Shown in pieces: positions 18,359 through 27,040 of a stretch of DNA of 64,000 bases. Origin of the DNA: Pseudomonas putida (lineage in GTDB: Bacteria > Pseudomonadota > Gammaproteobacteria > Pseudomonadales > Pseudomonadaceae); the NCBI GenBank assembly GCA_041071465.1, contig CP163498.1, positions 992,001-1,056,000 on the forward strand. Direction: 5' to 3'. Each line of letters begins with the position of its first letter. Within the stretch, counting starts at the first letter, position 1. The translations under genes were made by a program, and so were the position numbers. The notes beneath the pieces were generated by a model. The model saw only the letters and a program-made list of their open reading frames with translations, was not told the origin of the DNA and did no database searches.

Positions 18359-19480
18359 ATGCTGATCGTGCATATCGCCGACATCACCATGTTCTACGCC
18401 CCGGCCAGCGGTGGCGTACGTACCTATCTTGATGCCAAACATCACCGTCTCGACGCCATCCACGGCGTACGCCACAGCCTGTTGATCCCCGGCGCCAGCG
18501 CCCACCAAGCCGATGGCATCTACCAGGTTCCCGCTCCACCCTTGCCGTTTGGCAAGGGCTATCGTTTTCCTGTACGCCTGGCCCCATGGTGCAATACGCT
18601 GCGCACGCTCAAACCCGACCTGATAGAAGTCGGCGACCCCTACCTCACCGCATGGGCCGCGCTGGAGGCCCGGCGCCAACTCGACGTGCCGGTAATCGGT
18701 TTCTACCATTCCGACTTGCCGTTGCTGGTGAGCAACCGCATGGGCAACTGGTTCACGCCCAATGTCGAAGCCTATGTCAGCAAGCTGTACGGCAATTTCG
18801 ACCGGGTACTGGCGCCCAGCCAGGTCATGGCCGACAAATTGCGCCGCCTGGGCGTGCGCGATGTACACGTGCAGCCGCTGGGCGTTGACCTTGCCACGTT
18901 CCATCCCGCCCAGCGCGACCCGCACCTGCGCGCCGAACTGGGCATAGCCGACACCAGCCGCCTGTTGATCTACGCCGGCCGCGGCTCGCGGGAAAAGAAC
19001 CTGCCGGTGCTGCTCGACTGCATGCAGCAACTCGGCCACCCCTACCACCTGCTGCTGGTGGGCTCGAACATGCCGGCCAGCGTGCCTCACAACGTCAGCG
19101 TCATCGACCACTTCTGCCCCGCTGCAGAGGTGGCCCGGCTGATGGCCAGTGCCGACCTGCTGGTGCATGCTGGCGACCAGGAAACCTTCGGCCTGGTCAT
19201 CCTCGAAGCCATGGCCAGCGCCACACCCGTGGTGGCCGTACGCGCAGGTGCGTTCACTGAAATCATCAACGAGCAGTGTGGCCGCCTGTGCACGCCCAAC
19301 GAGGGTCGGGCGATGGCGATGGCAGTGCGCGAGGCGTTCGAGGCGGGGGTCCGCAAGCTCGGCATGCAGGCCCGTCGTCATGTAGAGCAACATTATTCAT
19401 GGGATAAGGTGGTGGCGGGCCTGCTACAGCACTACCAAGCCGTGCTCGGCCATCAGCCGCAGGTGCGTGCCCATGCTTGA
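18359..19480 (+). CDS. Group 4-type glycosyltransferase family protein
   Basis: The protein is 373 aa with the GT-B fold of glycosyltransferase families 4/1: the acceptor-side glycine motif ASGGVRTYLD near residue 18, and the nucleotide-sugar site HAGDQETFGLVILEAMASATPVV near residue 275. GGAGGG lies at the right distance before ATG 18359. It probably transfers a sugar to a lipid or glycan at the cytoplasmic face. It overlaps the following deacetylase by 8 bases, and that in turn overlaps a flippase-like gene, giving a three-gene operon. Confidence 0.88.
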   Translation: MLIVHIADITMFYAPASGGVRTYLDAKHHRLDAIHGVRHSLLIPGASAHQADGIYQVPAPPLPFGKGYRFPVRLAPWCNTLRTLKPDLIEVGDPYLTAWAALEARRQLDVPVIGFYHSDLPLLVSNRMGNWFTPNVEAYVSKLYGNFDRVLAPSQVMADKLRRLGVRDVHVQPLGVDLATFHPAQRDPHLRAELGIADTSRLLIYAGRGSREKNLPVLLDCMQQLGHPYHLLLVGSNMPASVPHNVSVIDHFCPAAEVARLMASADLLVHAGDQETFGLVILEAMASATPVVAVRAGAFTEIINEQCGRLCTPNEGRAMAMAVREAFEAGVRKLGMQARRHVEQHYSWDKVVAGLLQHYQAVLGHQPQVRAHA

Positions 19481-20237
19481 GCCCTCCTCCAGGCAACGCA
19501 GCCTCCTGCTGGTATTGCATGATGTGGCCCCAGAAACCTGGCCGGACTATGCGCCGTTCGTACACGCCGTGGATGCGCTGGGCAACGTGCCCATGACATG
19601 GCTGGTGGTCCCTGACTTCCATCGGCGTAATCCGCTGCACCAGGCACCCTCGTTCTGCCGCGTGCTGGACGAACGCCTGGCCAACGGCGACGAGCTGGCG
19701 CTGCACGGTTACGCCCATGCCGACGAAGGGCCGGCACCGCGCAGCCCCATCGACTACTTCATGCGGCGCATCTACACGCATGAAGGTGAGTTCTATAGCC
19801 TCGATGAGCACGCCGCGCTTACCCGGCTGCAGGATGGCCTGGCGCTGTTCGAGGACCAAGGCTGGCCCGTAGCAGGCTTTGTCGCACCCGCCTGGCTCAT
19901 GAGCCAGGGCACTCGGCAAGCCTTGCGCCGCCTGCCGCTGAAGTACACCAGCACACCGCAACACCTTTACCGTTTGCCGGACTTCACAGCCATCGATGCG
20001 CCAGGCCTGGTCTGGAGTGCCCGGAGCGCATGGCGTCGTACTTTGTCCCGCGCAGTGTGCAACTGGCAATGTCAACGCTGGCAGGACGCGAGCACATTGC
20101 GCCTCGGGCTGCACCCTGTGGACATGCGCCACCGCTCATCCCGTGACTATTGGCTGCGAACACTCGAAAGCCTGTTGAAGGACGGCCGCGAGCCGCTGAC
20201 CAAATCTGCCTGGCTGGAGCGCCAGGTGCCAGCATGA
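19473..20237 (+). CDS. DUF2334 polysaccharide-deacetylase-fold protein
   Basis: The protein is 254 aa. LLLVLHDVAPETWPDYAPF contains the catalytic HD pair of the NodB-like/DUF2334 fold, and LALHGYAHADEG gives the H-x3-H metal site. No signal peptide is seen, so it acts in the cytoplasm. It probably removes an acetyl group from a glycan or glycolipid made by the overlapping glycosyltransferase. ATG 19473 gives an 8-base overlap with the upstream gene. The exact substrate is unknown. Confidence 0.82.
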   Translation: MLEPSSRQRSLLLVLHDVAPETWPDYAPFVHAVDALGNVPMTWLVVPDFHRRNPLHQAPSFCRVLDERLANGDELALHGYAHADEGPAPRSPIDYFMRRIYTHEGEFYSLDEHAALTRLQDGLALFEDQGWPVAGFVAPAWLMSQGTRQALRRLPLKYTSTPQHLYRLPDFTAIDAPGLVWSARSAWRRTLSRAVCNWQCQRWQDASTLRLGLHPVDMRHRSSRDYWLRTLESLLKDGREPLTKSAWLERQVPA

Positions 20238-21226
20238 ACCGCTGGGCCTGGCTGGCGCTGGCATTGCTGGGTGCAGCGCTGGTGCCCGTGCTGCTGGGTG
20301 GTAGCGAGCTGCTGCCAAGGCTAAGCCGGTTCGACCCACAACTGATGCTGTTATTGCTTGGCATGATTTTGTCGTGCTGGCTCATCAACGCATTGCGCCT
20401 GCGCTTGTTGCTCGGCGAGCAGGCAAAGCAGTTGAGCCCTGCACGCAGCCTGGGCGTGGTGATGGCCACCGAGTTCGCCATCTGCACCACCCCCGGCGGC
20501 AGTGGCGGCCCGTTGACCCTGATGGCCCTGCTGGCGCGCAATCGCATCGGCCCGGCGCGCAGCGCTGCGGTATTCGCCATGGACCAGCTGAACGACCTGG
20601 TGTTCTTCTTCTGCGCGATGCTGACGATCGCCGGCTACGCACTGTTCCACAGCCTGGGCCGCAGCCAGGAAAGCATGCTGCTTGGCAGTGCATTACTGCT
20701 GTGCACAACGCTGGCCGGTGTGGTCGCGCTGTTGCGCTACCGACGCACGGTAATGCGCATGAACGGCAGGCTGTTGCAGCGCCTGGGCATGGGGCCGCCG
20801 CGCAAACGCCGCTGGGCGCGCAAACTGCTGCACTTCATCGCTGCCCTGGCACAGACCTGGCGCCTGCCCAAGCGCACCTTGAGCCTGGTGTTCACCCTCA
20901 CCTGCGTCCACTGGGGGCTGCGCTACAGCGTGCTGTTCCTGGTGTTGCGGGGGCTGGGGGTAGAGCTGGCGTGGATCCCCAGCTTCCTGGTGCAGATGCT
21001 GTCGCTCAGTGCCGGCCAGTTCAGCCTGCTGCCTGGCGGGGCCGGGGCCGCCGAGCTGACTTCGGCCACCTTGCTGACACCCTTGGTGGGCAGCTCGACC
21101 GCAGCGGCGGCGATCCTGATATGGCGAGGGGTTACTTACTACTTTTATCTGCTGGCAGGCGGGCCTGTGTTCGTGTGCCTGCTGGCGCGTCCTTTGCTGG
21201 AGCGCTGGCGGCGGCAGGCGGGTTGA
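20234..21226 (+). CDS. Lysylphosphatidylglycerol synthase transmembrane-domain (YbhN/UPF0104) protein
   Basis: The protein is 330 aa with about eight membrane helices and the UPF0104 motif TPGGSGGPLTLMALLARNR near residue 92, plus LSAGQFSLLPGGAGAAELTSAT near 260. It matches only the flippase half of MprF; no lysyl-transferase domain is present. ATG 20234 overlaps the deacetylase stop (ATGA). With glycosyltransferase and deacetylase it resembles a glycolipid synthesis and translocation module. Confidence 0.87.
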   Translation: MNRWAWLALALLGAALVPVLLGGSELLPRLSRFDPQLMLLLLGMILSCWLINALRLRLLLGEQAKQLSPARSLGVVMATEFAICTTPGGSGGPLTLMALLARNRIGPARSAAVFAMDQLNDLVFFFCAMLTIAGYALFHSLGRSQESMLLGSALLLCTTLAGVVALLRYRRTVMRMNGRLLQRLGMGPPRKRRWARKLLHFIAALAQTWRLPKRTLSLVFTLTCVHWGLRYSVLFLVLRGLGVELAWIPSFLVQMLSLSAGQFSLLPGGAGAAELTSATLLTPLVGSSTAAAAILIWRGVTYYFYLLAGGPVFVCLLARPLLERWRRQAG

Positions 21227-21365
21227 GCTGTTGCCAGAGTTCGGCGGCGCCTGGGAAGTCGGTGCCGTCGGTTTCGTCCAGGGCTTCGGGGTCGTAACGG
21301 GCCAGGCACCCTTCGCCAAGGGTGGGTGGGGGTGAAGCGGTTGGGGCATTGCGCTGCTTGGCCAT
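21132..21365 (-). CDS. Small hypothetical protein between flippase and purU
   Basis: A 77-aa product (MAKQRNAPTASPPPTLGEGC...) with no recognised domain. AAAGGA lies 7 bases before the ATG, which is better than chance. Its last 95 bases overlap the 3' end of the flippase gene on the other strand. P. aeruginosa has a small gene next to purU at about this place as I recall, which supports it. It is Pro/Ala-rich and likely disordered. Confidence 0.55.
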   Translation of the reverse strand: MAKQRNAPTASPPPTLGEGCLARYDPEALDETDGTDFPGAAELWQQLNPPAAASAPAKDAPAGTRTQARLPADKSSK

Positions 21366-21380
21366 TAGCGATCCTTTCAA

Positions 21381-21412
21381 GATTTTTGGGGCCGCTTTGC
21401 GGCCCAAAAATC
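21381..21412 (-). terminator. Hairpin after purU
   Basis: GATTTTTGGG(G)CCGC and GCGGCCCAAAAATC pair around TTT, with A/T runs at both sides. It lies 20 bases after the purU stop and belongs to a recurring GGGCCGC-TTT-GCGGCCC stem family in this window. It can act in both directions. Confidence 0.75.
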
Positions 21413-21431
21413 CCACAGGCAACCTGCTGTT

Positions 21432-22283
21432 TCAGTCAAACACGACAGTCTTGTTGCCATGCACCAGCACGCGGTCTTCCAGGTGATAGCGCAGGCCACG
21501 GGCCAGCACCATCTTCTCCACATCACGGCCAAAGCGGACCATGTCCTCGATGCTGTCGGCATGGCTGACACGCACCACGTCCTGCTCGATGATCGGGCCG
21601 GCGTCCAGCTCTTCGGTGACGTAGTGGCAAGTCGCACCGATCAGCTTCACGCCACGCAGGGCGGCCTGGTGGTACGGCTTGGCGCCGACGAACGAAGGCA
21701 GGAAGCTGTGGTGGATGTTGATGACCTTCTCTGCATAGTCCCGGCACAGTTGCGGCGGCAGGATTTGCATATAGCGGGCCAGTACCACCACGTCGGCGGC
21801 GTGCTCCTGCACCAGACGCGACACCTCGGCGAAGGCCGGGGCCTTGTCCTTGGGATCGACCGGCACATGGAAGAACGGAATACCGTGCCACTCGACCATG
21901 CTGCGCAAATCATTATGGTTGGAGATCACGCAAGGGATCTCGCAGTCCAGCTCATCGGTGTGCCAGCGGTGCAGCAAGTCTGCCAGGCAGTGAGACTCAC
22001 GGCTGGCCATCAGTACCACGCGTTTTTTCTGCGCCGAGTCGGTAATGCGCCAGGCCATGGAGAACTCTTCGGCGATTGGCGCAAACGCCTCACGGAAAGC
22101 TTCGATACCGAACGGCAGAGATTCAGCGCGGATTTCATGGCGCATGAAGAACCAACCGCTCTGCTCATCGGAGTGGTGGCTGGCTTCGTTGATCCAGCCA
22201 TTGTACAAGGCCAGGAAATTACTGACTTTCGCCACGATGCCTACACGGTCGGGGCAGGCGATCACCAGACGATAGGTGCGCAT
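21432..22283 (-). CDS. purU: Formyltetrahydrofolate deformylase PurU
   Basis: The protein is 283 aa, with an N-terminal ACT domain (MRTYRLVIACPDRVGIVAKVS) and a formyltransferase-type catalytic domain whose motif NIHHSFLPSFVGAKPYHQA and EELDAGPIIEQD supply the catalytic His and Asp. It hydrolyses 10-formyl-THF to formate and THF. Start 22283 is preferred since the ACT domain starts there; the longer frame adds 15 unrelated residues. Confidence 0.95.
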   Translation of the reverse strand: MRTYRLVIACPDRVGIVAKVSNFLALYNGWINEASHHSDEQSGWFFMRHEIRAESLPFGIEAFREAFAPIAEEFSMAWRITDSAQKKRVVLMASRESHCLADLLHRWHTDELDCEIPCVISNHNDLRSMVEWHGIPFFHVPVDPKDKAPAFAEVSRLVQEHAADVVVLARYMQILPPQLCRDYAEKVINIHHSFLPSFVGAKPYHQAALRGVKLIGATCHYVTEELDAGPIIEQDVVRVSHADSIEDMVRFGRDVEKMVLARGLRYHLEDRVLVHGNKTVVFD

Positions 22284-22554
22284 GAATGAGACTCCAGAAC
22301 TTCGCAAAGGCGCCCATTCTAGCGGCACGCCAGCAAAAGCGCAGTATTGATCGCAGCCACGATGGCATATGCAGGCCCAAATCGATGCACGGGCAGCGTC
22401 TGGCAGACATGGGCTTTATGTAAAATTTTGTTCACGTTGAGAAATGTTGTCACAGCTTAATTAACAGTTAATGGTCCAATCTTATGTTTACTTGCGAGTA
22501 TCGCCTGTCTATTATTGCCCCACACATTTCTGAACACGCATTAAGGAACACTCC

Positions 22555-22932
22555 ATGTCCCTGATCAACGAGTACCGCGCTACCGAAGAAGCCATCAAGG
22601 AACTTCAGGCCCGCCTGGCCAACCTGTCGCAGGATGACAAGCTGAAGAAAGAACTGGAGTTCGAAGGCAAACTGCGCACACTGATGGGCGAGTACTCCAA
22701 GTCGCTGCGCGACGTGATTGCCCTGCTCGACCCAGAGTCGAAACTGAGCAAAGCACCGCGTGGCGCGGTCAAGACTACCGCCACCAAGCGTGCACGTAAG
22801 GTCAAGCAATACAAAAACCCGCACAACGGTGAAGTGATCGAAACCAAAGGCGGCAACCACAAAACCCTGAAAGAGTGGAAAGCCACTTGGGGCGGCGATG
22901 TGGTTGAAAGCTGGGCAACCCTGCTGGACTGA
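22555..22932 (+). CDS. turA: MvaT/TurA-family H-NS-like DNA-binding protein
   Basis: A 125-aa protein with an N-terminal coiled-coil oligomerisation segment (EEAIKELQARLANLSQDDKL), a linker rich in Lys/Arg, and the C-terminal AT-rich-DNA-binding part NPHNGEVIETKGGNHKTLKE. MvaT proteins silence AT-rich, horizontally gained DNA in Pseudomonas. The purU-turA-sbcB context matches P. putida turA. GAACACTCC just before ATG 22555 is a weak ribosome binding site. Such a protein could silence the AT-rich cassette at 57.4 kb. Confidence 0.93.
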   Translation: MSLINEYRATEEAIKELQARLANLSQDDKLKKELEFEGKLRTLMGEYSKSLRDVIALLDPESKLSKAPRGAVKTTATKRARKVKQYKNPHNGEVIETKGGNHKTLKEWKATWGGDVVESWATLLD

Positions 22933-22962
22933 TAGTCCGCATACACCGTTTGCTTCACACAA

Positions 22963-22993
22963 CAAAAACGCCGGCACATTGCCGGCGTTTTTG
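22963..22993 (+). terminator. Terminator after turA
   Basis: CAAAAACGCCGGC and GCCGGCGTTTTTG make a 13-bp perfect stem around ACATT. It can also end the convergent sbcB transcript. Confidence 0.9.
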
Positions 22994-23004
22994 TTTACCT
23001 ACCA

Positions 23005-24438
23005 TCAGCCAATTGCAAATTGTGCCTGCAATTGACGGGCATGCACTTGCCAGGCCTCGAGCACTCGCCGGCCCGCCTCGTCGGCCCCCTGCCAGGCTTG
23101 CTGGCGCGCCTGTTCAAAGTCGCCCAGGGTATTGGGTGCGCCCCACTGCGGGTCGCTCAGGCGTTGCTGGCAGAAGCCGTACCACCGTTGCCGCTCTTCG
23201 CTGGTCAAGGTTTCAGGGAAGTTACGAGCCCGATAACGGAACAACAGCTCCGGCAAACGCGGGTCATCGAACATCCAGTGGCCACGGCTCAACTGCGCCG
23301 GTTCCAGCGCACGAACTTGCTCGCATAAACGCCGGTCGCGGTCACCGATAAATCCCTCATACAACTGCTGTTCCGGGTCTTCACTCGGGGCGAACTCATC
23401 CTTGCCATAGATGTGTTCCAGCTTGTCTTGCCATTGCGCCTGTTGATTGGCCAACTGTTCACCGCGCGATTGTAACAACGTCAAGTCCAGACCCAACCGT
23501 TGTTGATCGGCCGGGCGCAATACCGACAGCGGCGCCAGTACCGGGCAGCGATTGATCTGCACCAATTTGAGCGGTACCGGTAATTCACCTTCGGCCAATT
23601 CATCATGACGGGTGTACAAGCGCTGACGCAGAACTTCAGCACTTTCCCGTAGTAACGGTAGGGTTTCATGGTGCAGGTCGCAGACAATCAGCGCATTGCG
23701 ATTACGCGGGTGCCAGGCCAGTGGCAATACGACACCCAGGTAATTACGCGCCGCAGAAAAACGCCCGGATATATGCACCAGGGGCTGCAACAAACGAATT
23801 TGCTCCATCACTTTATGCTTGCTGCGCAACTGGAACAGCCAGTCATACAACTTGGGCTGTTTCTGCCGAATCAGGCGGGCCAGGGCAATGGTTGCCCGCA
23901 CGTCGGAAAGCGCTTCGTGGGCATGCCCGTGGTCAATGCCATTGGCCTTGCTCAGCAGTTCCAGGCGCAGGCTGGTGCGCCCGTCCTGCTGCGGCCATTG
24001 GATGCCATCCGGGCGCAGGGCATAGGCGGTGCGCACGATGTCGATCAGGTCCCAGCGGCTGTTACCGCCCTGCCACTCACGGGCATAGGGGTCGAAAAAA
24101 TTGCGGTACAAACTGTAGCGGGTCACTTCATCGTCGAAGCGCAGCGTGTTGTAGCCCGCGCCACAGGTGCCCGGCTGCGCCAGTTGTGCGTGCACCTGGG
24201 TCATGAACTCGGCTTCGCACAGGCCCTGCTCAGCCAGCAACTGCGGGGTGATGCCGGTTACCAGGCAGGCCGCCGGGTGCGGCAGGATATCGTCCGAGGG
24301 CCGGCAATAAAGGCTGATCGGCTCGTCGATTTCGTTGAGGTCGAAGTCAGTGCGCACACCAGCCACCTGCAGCGGCCGATCGCAGCGCGGGTTGATGCCA
24401 GTGGTTTCGTAGTCGTGCCAGAAAATGCTGGAGCTCAC
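23005..24438 (-). CDS. sbcB: Exodeoxyribonuclease I SbcB
   Basis: The protein is 477 aa, the usual ExoI length. The N-terminal DEDD exonuclease motif is HDYETTGINPRCDRPLQVAG (residues 8-27), with further acidic residues in LSDVRATIALARL; the C-terminal part carries the SH3-like and helical ExoI domains. It degrades single-stranded DNA 3' to 5' in recombination and mismatch repair. It is convergent with turA. Confidence 0.95.
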   Translation of the reverse strand: MSSSIFWHDYETTGINPRCDRPLQVAGVRTDFDLNEIDEPISLYCRPSDDILPHPAACLVTGITPQLLAEQGLCEAEFMTQVHAQLAQPGTCGAGYNTLRFDDEVTRYSLYRNFFDPYAREWQGGNSRWDLIDIVRTAYALRPDGIQWPQQDGRTSLRLELLSKANGIDHGHAHEALSDVRATIALARLIRQKQPKLYDWLFQLRSKHKVMEQIRLLQPLVHISGRFSAARNYLGVVLPLAWHPRNRNALIVCDLHHETLPLLRESAEVLRQRLYTRHDELAEGELPVPLKLVQINRCPVLAPLSVLRPADQQRLGLDLTLLQSRGEQLANQQAQWQDKLEHIYGKDEFAPSEDPEQQLYEGFIGDRDRRLCEQVRALEPAQLSRGHWMFDDPRLPELLFRYRARNFPETLTSEERQRWYGFCQQRLSDPQWGAPNTLGDFEQARQQAWQGADEAGRRVLEAWQVHARQLQAQFAIG

Positions 24439-24495
24439 GGGGTCGTCCTGTATCGAGGTCGACCCGATTCTAGCGCGATTCTAGAAAGCCAAGGT

Positions 24496-24855
24496 TCAGA
24501 CGCGAGCGTTGGCGGGGCGGAAACTGAAATACTCGCGCAGCGAGCGCACGAAATCATCGTACTCGCGTGGAGACTGCAGCAGCATGAAGCCCGAATCGTA
24601 GTGCCCCGGCGTCTGGTCCTCGCGGCACCACAGGCAACTGGCGGTGAGGTTGACGAACTGGTGCCCGCCGCCAGCCAGTGGCATGCGCAGTTGCAGCTCG
24701 TAATCAGGCCCGACCAGCACGGGTAGCTGGCTGATGACCATCAAGCCATCTTCGGAGGCATTGCCCAGCTGACCGAGTTCCTGACCGGTAAAACGGTTGA
24801 ACACCTTGAGGACGCAAGGCAGTTGATGACGTTCGATGTGGCGCTTGTTGAACAT
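24496..24855 (-). CDS. PilZ-domain protein
   Basis: The protein is 119 aa. MFNKRHIERHQLPCVLKVFN starts a PilZ-like beta barrel with an R-x3-R-type site (KRHIERHQ) and LGQLGNASEDGLMVIS corresponding to the D/NxSxxG motif. PilZ proteins bind c-di-GMP and control motility or polysaccharide. The ATG at 24855 is chosen since the domain begins there; an in-frame extension upstream is not domain-like. Confidence 0.8.
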   Translation of the reverse strand: MFNKRHIERHQLPCVLKVFNRFTGQELGQLGNASEDGLMVISQLPVLVGPDYELQLRMPLAGGGHQFVNLTASCLWCREDQTPGHYDSGFMLLQSPREYDDFVRSLREYFSFRPANARV

Positions 24856-24978
24856 GATCGCGAGTGTATTCCGTACCTGATGCCAGGAATACAAGGTACT
24901 GGCGGTTGTTGTAACAGCTGAGTTACAGATTAGCGCAGCGCGCGCAGCAAATCTCGTGAAATAAACCACACCTTGGTG

Positions 24979-25365
24979 TTAGCGCCAAGGTGCGGTCGTC
25001 ACCGGGCTGGCCACGGCCGCTTCAACGCCGCGCACATGGCCGAGTTTTTCCAGCGTCTGCAGGCGCGCCTGGGCACGATAGGCGTACTCGTTGCCCGGGT
25101 ACTGCTGGATCAAGTACTGGTAAGTCTGCGCAGCATCCACGTACAACGCCTGGCGCTCCAGGCACTGGCCGCGCAGCAACGACACCTCGGGGTGGATGAA
25201 CGGCCGTGCACGGCTGGTGCGGTCAACCTGCGACAACTCGAGCATGACGCGTGCACAATCGCCCCGGTCGTAGGCGCGGTAGGCATTGTTCAGGTGGTGG
25301 TCCATCGACCAGCGGGTGCAGCCGACGGCGCTGACGGCCAGGGCTAAAACGATCAGGGCTCGCAT
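24979..25365 (-). CDS. TPR-containing lipoprotein
   Basis: The protein is 128 aa with a lipoprotein signal (LALAVSAVGC, cysteine at 16), then helical TPR-like repeats (AYRAYDRGDCARVMLELSQV, LYVDAAQTYQYLIQQYPGNE). AAAGGAG is placed well before ATG 25365. It probably sits on the outer or inner membrane and binds protein partners. No named family can be assigned. Confidence 0.8.
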   Translation of the reverse strand: MRALIVLALAVSAVGCTRWSMDHHLNNAYRAYDRGDCARVMLELSQVDRTSRARPFIHPEVSLLRGQCLERQALYVDAAQTYQYLIQQYPGNEYAYRAQARLQTLEKLGHVRGVEAAVASPVTTAPWR

Positions 25366-25544
25366 GGGGATCTCCTTTGATGCCAGTGTATCGGCGTTTG
25401 CCTGCAAATCTTCACACCCTTTTGCAAGGATACCCTGCCCGTTCAAATGCCACCCTGCCTTGGTCGCAGGTAGTGCAACGGAACAATGACTACAGCGAGA
25501 TTCAGGAGTAGCCTTTCGCTGCGCTTCACTATAGGAGTTTGTGC

Positions 25545-26999
25545 ATGAGCATCCGCCGTACCAAAATCGTCGCCACCCTTGGCCCCGCCAGCAACTCGCC
25601 GGAAGTGATCGAACAGCTGATCCTTGCCGGCCTGGACGTGGCACGCCTGAACTTCTCCCACGGCACGCCGGACGAGCACAAGGCCCGCGCGCGCCTGATC
25701 CGTGACATCGCCGCCAAGAACGGCCGCCATGTTGCATTGCTGGGCGACCTGCAGGGTCCGAAGATCCGCATCGCCAAGTTCGCCAACAAGCGCATCGAAT
25801 TGAAGATCGGTGACAAGTTCACCTTCTCCACCGCCCACCCGCTGACCGAAGGCAACCAGGACATCGTCGGTATCGACTACCCCGACCTGGTCAAGGACTG
25901 CGGCGTTGGTGACGAGCTGCTGCTCGACGATGGTCGCGTGGTCATGCGCGTCGAAACCGCCACTGCAGACGCCCTGCACTGCGTGGTGATCATCGGTGGC
26001 CCGCTGTCGGACCACAAAGGCATCAACCGTAAAGGTGGCGGCCTGACCGCACCGGCCCTGACCGAAAAAGACAAGGCCGACATCAAGCTGGCCGCGGAAA
26101 TGGACCTGGACTACCTGGCCGTATCCTTCCCACGTGACGCCAGCGACATGGAATACGCGCGCAAGCTGCGTGACGAGTCCGGCGGCAGCGCCTGGCTGGT
26201 GGCCAAGATCGAACGCGCCGAAGCGGTTGCCGACGACGAGACCCTCGACAAGCTGATCGCCGCCTCCGACGCAGTGATGGTTGCCCGTGGCGACCTGGGC
26301 GTGGAAATCGGCGACGCCGAGCTGATCGCCATCCAGAAGAAGATCATCCAGCACGCCCGCCGCAACAACAAGGCGGTGATCGTGGCGACCCAGATGATGG
26401 AGTCGATGATCCAGAACCCGATGCCGACCCGTGCCGAAGTGTCCGACGTGGCCAACGCCGTGCTGGACAACACCGACGCGGTGATGCTGTCGGCCGAAAG
26501 CGCCGCTGGTTCCTACCCGATCGAAGCCGTCCAGGCCATGGCCCGCATCTGCCTGGGTGCCGAAAAGCACCCGACCAGCCAGAAGTCCAGCCACCGCCTG
26601 CACACCACCTTCGAGCGCTGCGACGAAAGCATCGCCCTGGCGGCCATGTACACCGCCAACCACTTCCCGGGCGTGAAGGCGATCATCGCCCTGACCGAAA
26701 GCGGCTACACCCCGCTGATCATGTCGCGCCTGCGTTCGCACGTGCCGATCTTCGCCCTGTCGCCGCACCGCGCTACCCAGGCGCGCGCCAACATGTTCCG
26801 TGGCGTGTACCCGATTGCCTTCGACCCGGCTTCGCTGCCGGCCGACAAGGTGAGCCAGGCAGCCGTGGACGAGCTGCTCAAGCGTGGCCTGGTGCAGCAA
26901 GGTGACTGGGTGATCCTGACCAAGGGTGACAGCTACCACACCATCGGTGGCACCAACGGCATGAAGATCCTGCATGTCGGTGACCCGCTGGTCGGTTGA
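25545..26999 (+). CDS. pykA: Pyruvate kinase PykA
   Basis: The protein is 484 aa: MSIRRTKIVATLGPASNSPE, the substrate loop with FSHGTPDEH, the metal/active-site stretch LVAKIERAEAVADDETLD and MVARGDLGVEIG, and the C-terminal allosteric domain. It makes pyruvate and ATP from PEP and ADP. AGGAG lies 7 bases before ATG 25545, so it is preferred to the upstream TTG at 25539. Similarity is to the AMP/sugar-phosphate-regulated type II enzyme. Confidence 0.95.
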   Translation: MSIRRTKIVATLGPASNSPEVIEQLILAGLDVARLNFSHGTPDEHKARARLIRDIAAKNGRHVALLGDLQGPKIRIAKFANKRIELKIGDKFTFSTAHPLTEGNQDIVGIDYPDLVKDCGVGDELLLDDGRVVMRVETATADALHCVVIIGGPLSDHKGINRKGGGLTAPALTEKDKADIKLAAEMDLDYLAVSFPRDASDMEYARKLRDESGGSAWLVAKIERAEAVADDETLDKLIAASDAVMVARGDLGVEIGDAELIAIQKKIIQHARRNNKAVIVATQMMESMIQNPMPTRAEVSDVANAVLDNTDAVMLSAESAAGSYPIEAVQAMARICLGAEKHPTSQKSSHRLHTTFERCDESIALAAMYTANHFPGVKAIIALTESGYTPLIMSRLRSHVPIFALSPHRATQARANMFRGVYPIAFDPASLPADKVSQAAVDELLKRGLVQQGDWVILTKGDSYHTIGGTNGMKILHVGDPLVG

Positions 27000-27012
27000 T
27001 CTGCTGCTACAA

Positions 27013-27035
27013 AGGGGGCCGCTTTGCGGCCCCCT
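27013..27035 (+). terminator. Hairpin between pykA and the ferredoxin reductase gene
   Basis: AGGGGGCCGC-TTT-GCGGCCCCCT, a 10-bp perfect stem. There is no proper T run, so it may act as a weak bidirectional terminator or RNA stabiliser. It is part of the recurring GGCCGC-TTT-GCGGCC set. Confidence 0.65.
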
Positions 27036-27040
27036 GCTAT

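Noticed and set aside
25366..25737. N-terminal extension of the TPR lipoprotein
   Set aside because: It crosses the pykA start on the other strand; the lipoprotein signal begins at 25365.
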